Below, piece after piece: positions 61,261-64,000 of a stretch of DNA of 64,000 bases; within the stretch, counting starts at the first letter, position 1; each line of letters starts with the position of its first letter. The position numbers and the translations under genes were made by a program. The stretch lies in assembly GCF_002933855.1 (NCBI RefSeq), contig NZ_BFAQ01000042.1:8911-72910 (forward strand). Reading direction: 5' to 3'. The notes under the pieces were generated by a model that worked only from the letters and a program-made list of their open reading frames with translations, ran no database searches and had not been told where the DNA came from. Source of the DNA: Vibrio penaeicida (GTDB taxonomy: Bacteria; Pseudomonadota; Gammaproteobacteria; Enterobacterales; Vibrionaceae).

Positions 61261-62931
61261 TTATTTTTCCTCATTCCCAGAAGCTGCTAACTTACCCAGC
61301 TTTGCAATTAAGCCACCAGCCGAAGGCACGCTTAACTGATCATTCAATAGCGTATGCGTTAAACCTATGTCTTCTACAGAAACGATATCAATCCCTTTTT
61401 CGCTTAAGTTTTCGATGACGACATCGTTGCCAGTCAAGTTCAAAACGACGAATAAGCGGGTGCCATTTTCAAATCGTTCAAAACTGATCAGATCTGCATG
61501 CAGTTGATGCCACCTGAACTGACCCGTTTTTAGCACAGGTTGAGTTTTGCGCCAGGCGATGAAACGCTGTACGAAACTCAACACTGAGTTCTCTTTTTGT
61601 TTTTGCTGCTCTGGATTCAATGCTAAGTGAGCCGATTCAATCGGCAACCAAGTGTTAACGTTATCGCTGAAGCCACCGACATCACTCCAAACCATGGGGG
61701 TTCGGCAACCATCCCGACCTTTGAAATCTGGCCAAAACTCAATACCAAACGGGTCTTGAAGATCATCAAACCCAACCGTCGCTTCTGGTAACCCGAGCTC
61801 CTCACCCTGATAGATGCAAGCGCTGCCTCTTAAACTCAGCAAAAACACTAAGCTGGCTTTGGCTAACGCTTCTCTGTCTAGCGTGTTGCCATGCTGGTCG
61901 ATACCCCAACGAGAAACACTACGGACAACATCGTGATTGCTCAAAGCAAAGCAAGGCCACCCCGACCCTAGATTTTCTTCAATGCGTTCTAGCGTATTTT
62001 TTATATACGCCGCACCATGAGCTTCACCCAATAATTCAAACGTGTAGGCGGAATGTAATTTGTCGCTATTAGACGTGTAAGACGCCATCACTTTTAACCC
62101 TTCCGGCGCGCCAATTTCTCCAACCGTAAAGCGATCTGGATACTCATCGAGCAACGTACGAAGCTTTTTGAGAAAGCCTAGGTTTTCAGGCTGGGTCAGT
62201 TGATGGCAATGGTATTGGTAGCTGAATGGGTTCTTCTTATCGACTCCCACAAACTGTTGTTCAGGCGAACGTACTGGCGGGTTGTCTCTGAGCTGTTGGT
62301 CATGGAAAAACATATTCACCACATCCAGCCGGAATCCATCCACACCTAAATCCATCCAGAACCTCGCTGTATCTAAGGTGGCTTGCTGAACCTCTGGGTT
62401 ATGAAAGTTCAAATCAGGTTGCGAGGTTAAAAAGTTATGCTGGTAGTACTGCTGACGACGGCTATCCCACTGCCATGCCGAGCCCCCAAAAATACTGAGC
62501 CAATTGTTTGGTGGTGTGCCGTCTTCTTTTGCGTCTGCCCATACATACCAATCGGCTTTGGGGTTGGTTTTGTCTTGTCGGCTTTCTTTAAACCAAGCAT
62601 GTTGGTCGCTACTGTGGCTGTAAACTTGATCCACAATCACTTTAAGCCCCAGCTTATGCGCTTCATCCAACAATGTTTTGAAATCGTCCAACGTGCCGAA
62701 CATCGGATCGATTTCGACGTAGTTGGCAATGTCATAACCAAAATCATCCATGGGCGACGCAAAAATGGGCGATAGCCAAATCGCATCTACCCCTAAACTC
62801 GCAATGTAGGGTAACTTGCTGGTTATCCCATTTAAATCGCCAATACCGTCGCCGTTGCTGTCCATGTAACTGCGTGGGTAGATCTGATAGATCACCGCTC
62901 CGCGCCACCATTCTGTGTTTGAGTTTTCCAT
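61261..62931 (-). CDS. aglA: GH13 alpha-glucosidase (AglA / oligo-1,6-glucosidase type)
   Basis: 556 residues, no signal peptide. GH13 regions: VDQVYSHSSDQH, nucleophile D203 in GFRLDVVN, acid/base E272 in TVGEIGAP and transition-state D334 in LSNHDVVR. The N-terminus WWRGAVIYQIYPRSY is that of oligo-alpha-glucosidases. It hydrolyses imported alpha-glucosides (sucrose, trehalose, maltose or isomaltose) in the cytosol. It sits 2 bp from the permease gene aglG and abuts aglK. Confidence 0.92.
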   Translation of the reverse strand: MENSNTEWWRGAVIYQIYPRSYMDSNGDGIGDLNGITSKLPYIASLGVDAIWLSPIFASPMDDFGYDIANYVEIDPMFGTLDDFKTLLDEAHKLGLKVIVDQVYSHSSDQHAWFKESRQDKTNPKADWYVWADAKEDGTPPNNWLSIFGGSAWQWDSRRQQYYQHNFLTSQPDLNFHNPEVQQATLDTARFWMDLGVDGFRLDVVNMFFHDQQLRDNPPVRSPEQQFVGVDKKNPFSYQYHCHQLTQPENLGFLKKLRTLLDEYPDRFTVGEIGAPEGLKVMASYTSNSDKLHSAYTFELLGEAHGAAYIKNTLERIEENLGSGWPCFALSNHDVVRSVSRWGIDQHGNTLDREALAKASLVFLLSLRGSACIYQGEELGLPEATVGFDDLQDPFGIEFWPDFKGRDGCRTPMVWSDVGGFSDNVNTWLPIESAHLALNPEQQKQKENSVLSFVQRFIAWRKTQPVLKTGQFRWHQLHADLISFERFENGTRLFVVLNLTGNDVVIENLSEKGIDIVSVEDIGLTHTLLNDQLSVPSAGGLIAKLGKLAASGNEEK

Positions 62932-62933
62932 GA

Positions 62934-64000
62934 TTATCCTCCTTTAACCGAACCGGACAGCAATCCGCGAACAAAATAACGTTGTAACGATAAAAATACG
63001 ACAAGCGGTACGATGATCGTTATGAACGCACCACTCGTTAAAATTTCCCAATTATCCCCACGCGATCCCAGCAGTTCACGAAGTTGCGCCGTGAGCACGA
63101 TCTTGTCACCGCTATTTCCTAGGTACACCATGGCCACCAGCAAGTCATTCCACACCCATAAGAATTGGAAAATAGCGAACGATGCCAGTGCGGGTAATGA
63201 AAGCGGCAACACCACTTTGATAAAGGTTTGAAAATGATTGGCTCCGTCCATGCGCGACGATTCCATGATTTCTTTTGGCAAACCCGCCATGTAATTCCGC
63301 AACAGATAAATCGCCAACGGTAGCCCAAACCCTGTATGGGCAAGCCAAACACCGGGATATGATTTAGTCGCCACGTCGAAAAAGCTCCCGACCTCGTTGT
63401 ACAATCGAAGCACTGGAATCAGCGACATTTGCAATGGCACAACCAATAAACCAACAATGATGGCCAACATGATGCTTTTGCCTCTAAAATCCATCCACGC
63501 TAATCCGTAGGCAGCAAATGCCGCGATCATAATGGGAATAAACGTAGCCGGTATCGTCACCGTAAGTGAGTTAACAAAAGCTTGCCCTACCCCTTCCGAA
63601 GCCAATACCTCTATGTAGTTTTCAAAGGTAAATCGAGGTGGAATATTCGCCACATGGAAAATCCGTTTGCCTCTTTTATGCGTAAATGGCGTATCAGATT
63701 CCCAACGATATTCACCATTTTCCATTACGGTTAATACGCTGCCGTTTTTCAACTCAACAGTCTCACCGGGTTGATGTTTTTCGATTTCTTTCGCCCGCTC
63801 ACCCCAGCTGTCTACCGTTCTGCCTGAATTTTCTTCAAACAAATTGCCTGCAATGACATATTGATCACCATCACGAATGGCACTCCCTTTCTTCCCGGTC
63901 CGGACCACTTCATTTCGTTCTGTGGTGACCATGGCGGTCCACCAACCGCTGATCGCAAGCTGGTCTTTGTCGCGCACTGAGCTCACCAACAATCCCAACG
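62934..64000 (-). CDS. aglG: ABC transporter permease AglG (partial, start off window)
   Basis: At least 355 residues; the first visible residues match the region after the first membrane segment of AglG (VSSVRDKDQLAISGWW), so the gene starts beyond 64000; the ATG at 63998 is not the true start. An insertion of about 90 residues follows (ending ...KRIFHVANIPPRFTF), typical of the AglG group. Then the MalG-like membrane domain with EAA loop (KEIMESSRMDGANHFQTF) and ending GLLSGSVKGG. AglE and AglF would be expected further right. Confidence 0.88.
   Translation of the reverse strand, partial: LGLLVSSVRDKDQLAISGWWTAMVTTERNEVVRTGKKGSAIRDGDQYVIAGNLFEENSGRTVDSWGERAKEIEKHQPGETVELKNGSVLTVMENGEYRWESDTPFTHKRGKRIFHVANIPPRFTFENYIEVLASEGVGQAFVNSLTVTIPATFIPIMIAAFAAYGLAWMDFRGKSIMLAIIVGLLVVPLQMSLIPVLRLYNEVGSFFDVATKSYPGVWLAHTGFGLPLAIYLLRNYMAGLPKEIMESSRMDGANHFQTFIKVVLPLSLPALASFAIFQFLWVWNDLLVAMVYLGNSGDKIVLTAQLRELLGSRGDNWEILTSGAFITIIVPLVVFLSLQRYFVRGLLSGSVKGG

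Noticed and set aside
62934..63998. Treating ATG 63998 as the start of the last permease
   Set aside because: The visible N-terminus corresponds to the middle of AglG-type sequence after the first membrane helix, so the true start lies beyond the window.

Overview
The window looks like chromosomal DNA of a marine gammaproteobacterium, most likely a Vibrionales member. The pointers are a YibL/DUF2810 gene, an E. coli-like NagA and UxuA/UxuB, small secreted proteins of a type I associate with Vibrio, and a moderate base composition with AT-rich regulatory gaps. This placement is inference; no rRNA, tRNA or other phylogenetic marker is present. I see no CRISPR array, insertion sequence or prophage.

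Layout. (1) 1-1.5 kb: the tail of a gene, a PPP-type phosphatase and a small secreted protein. (2) 1.5-13.7 kb: a catabolic island. A ten-gene minus-strand operon holds an enolase-superfamily enzyme, a split UxaA/SuyAB-type lyase, an RraA-type aldolase, a MalK/F/G-type ABC importer, a class III CoA-transferase, a solute-binding-protein fold without signal peptide, and a MaoC protein. A divergent pair (MaoC and Gfo/Idh/MocA) shares its control region, which carries a 20-bp inverted repeat. (3) 13.7-18.5 kb: an accessory patch of short single genes: a PyrE-like protein with TTG start, an intact and a broken GNAT, a membrane-protein gene interrupted by TGA, two small secreted proteins with near-identical promoters, and YibL. 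(4) 18.6-38.8 kb: a minus-strand operon of 18 genes with a divergent TetR regulator. It encodes a Liv-type ABC importer, a reduced AMP-binding protein, a cytosolic GMC oxidoreductase with a small partner, EtfAB, a membrane Fe-S quinone-reductase-like protein, an acetoacetyl-CoA-synthetase-like ligase, an SCP-x/DUF35 pair lacking the thiolase cysteine, a MaoC hydratase, an aldehyde dehydrogenase, a thiolase and an MFS carrier. (5) 39.5-42.6 kb: YidD-like protein, GNAT and ABC-F ATPase. (6) 42.6-47.5 kb: an IclR regulator and a five-gene non-phosphorylative L-fucose (or L-rhamnose-like) pathway. (7) 47.9-56.9 kb: a TRAP transporter, NagA, a NagB-like deaminase, a ROK regulator, and UxuA/UxuB. 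(8) 57.2-58.9 kb: a large lipoprotein. (9) 59-64 kb: an alpha-glucoside system of aglGAK-R type, running off the right edge.

Working together. Regions 6 and 7 place enzymes for fucose, amino sugar and hexuronate next to each other with a TRAP importer. This suggests use of a mixed glycan such as a fucosylated, uronate-containing glycosaminoglycan. Region 4 reads as one pathway: import, alcohol to aldehyde to acid oxidation, CoA ligation, hydration, retro-aldol cleavage and thiolysis, with electrons leaving through ETF and a membrane Fe-S protein. Region 2 imports and degrades an unknown hydroxy- or sugar-acid through dehydration, retro-aldol and CoA-thioester chemistry. Regions 2 and 4 are the least described and the best candidates for new biochemistry.

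Smaller-scale structure: a short palindromic repeat (TTAGGGTCTGYTGACCCTA) in intergenic gaps, two independent 18-bp hexapeptide-coding tandem repeats in the region 4 operon (one stranded behind a stop codon), and several well-formed operators.
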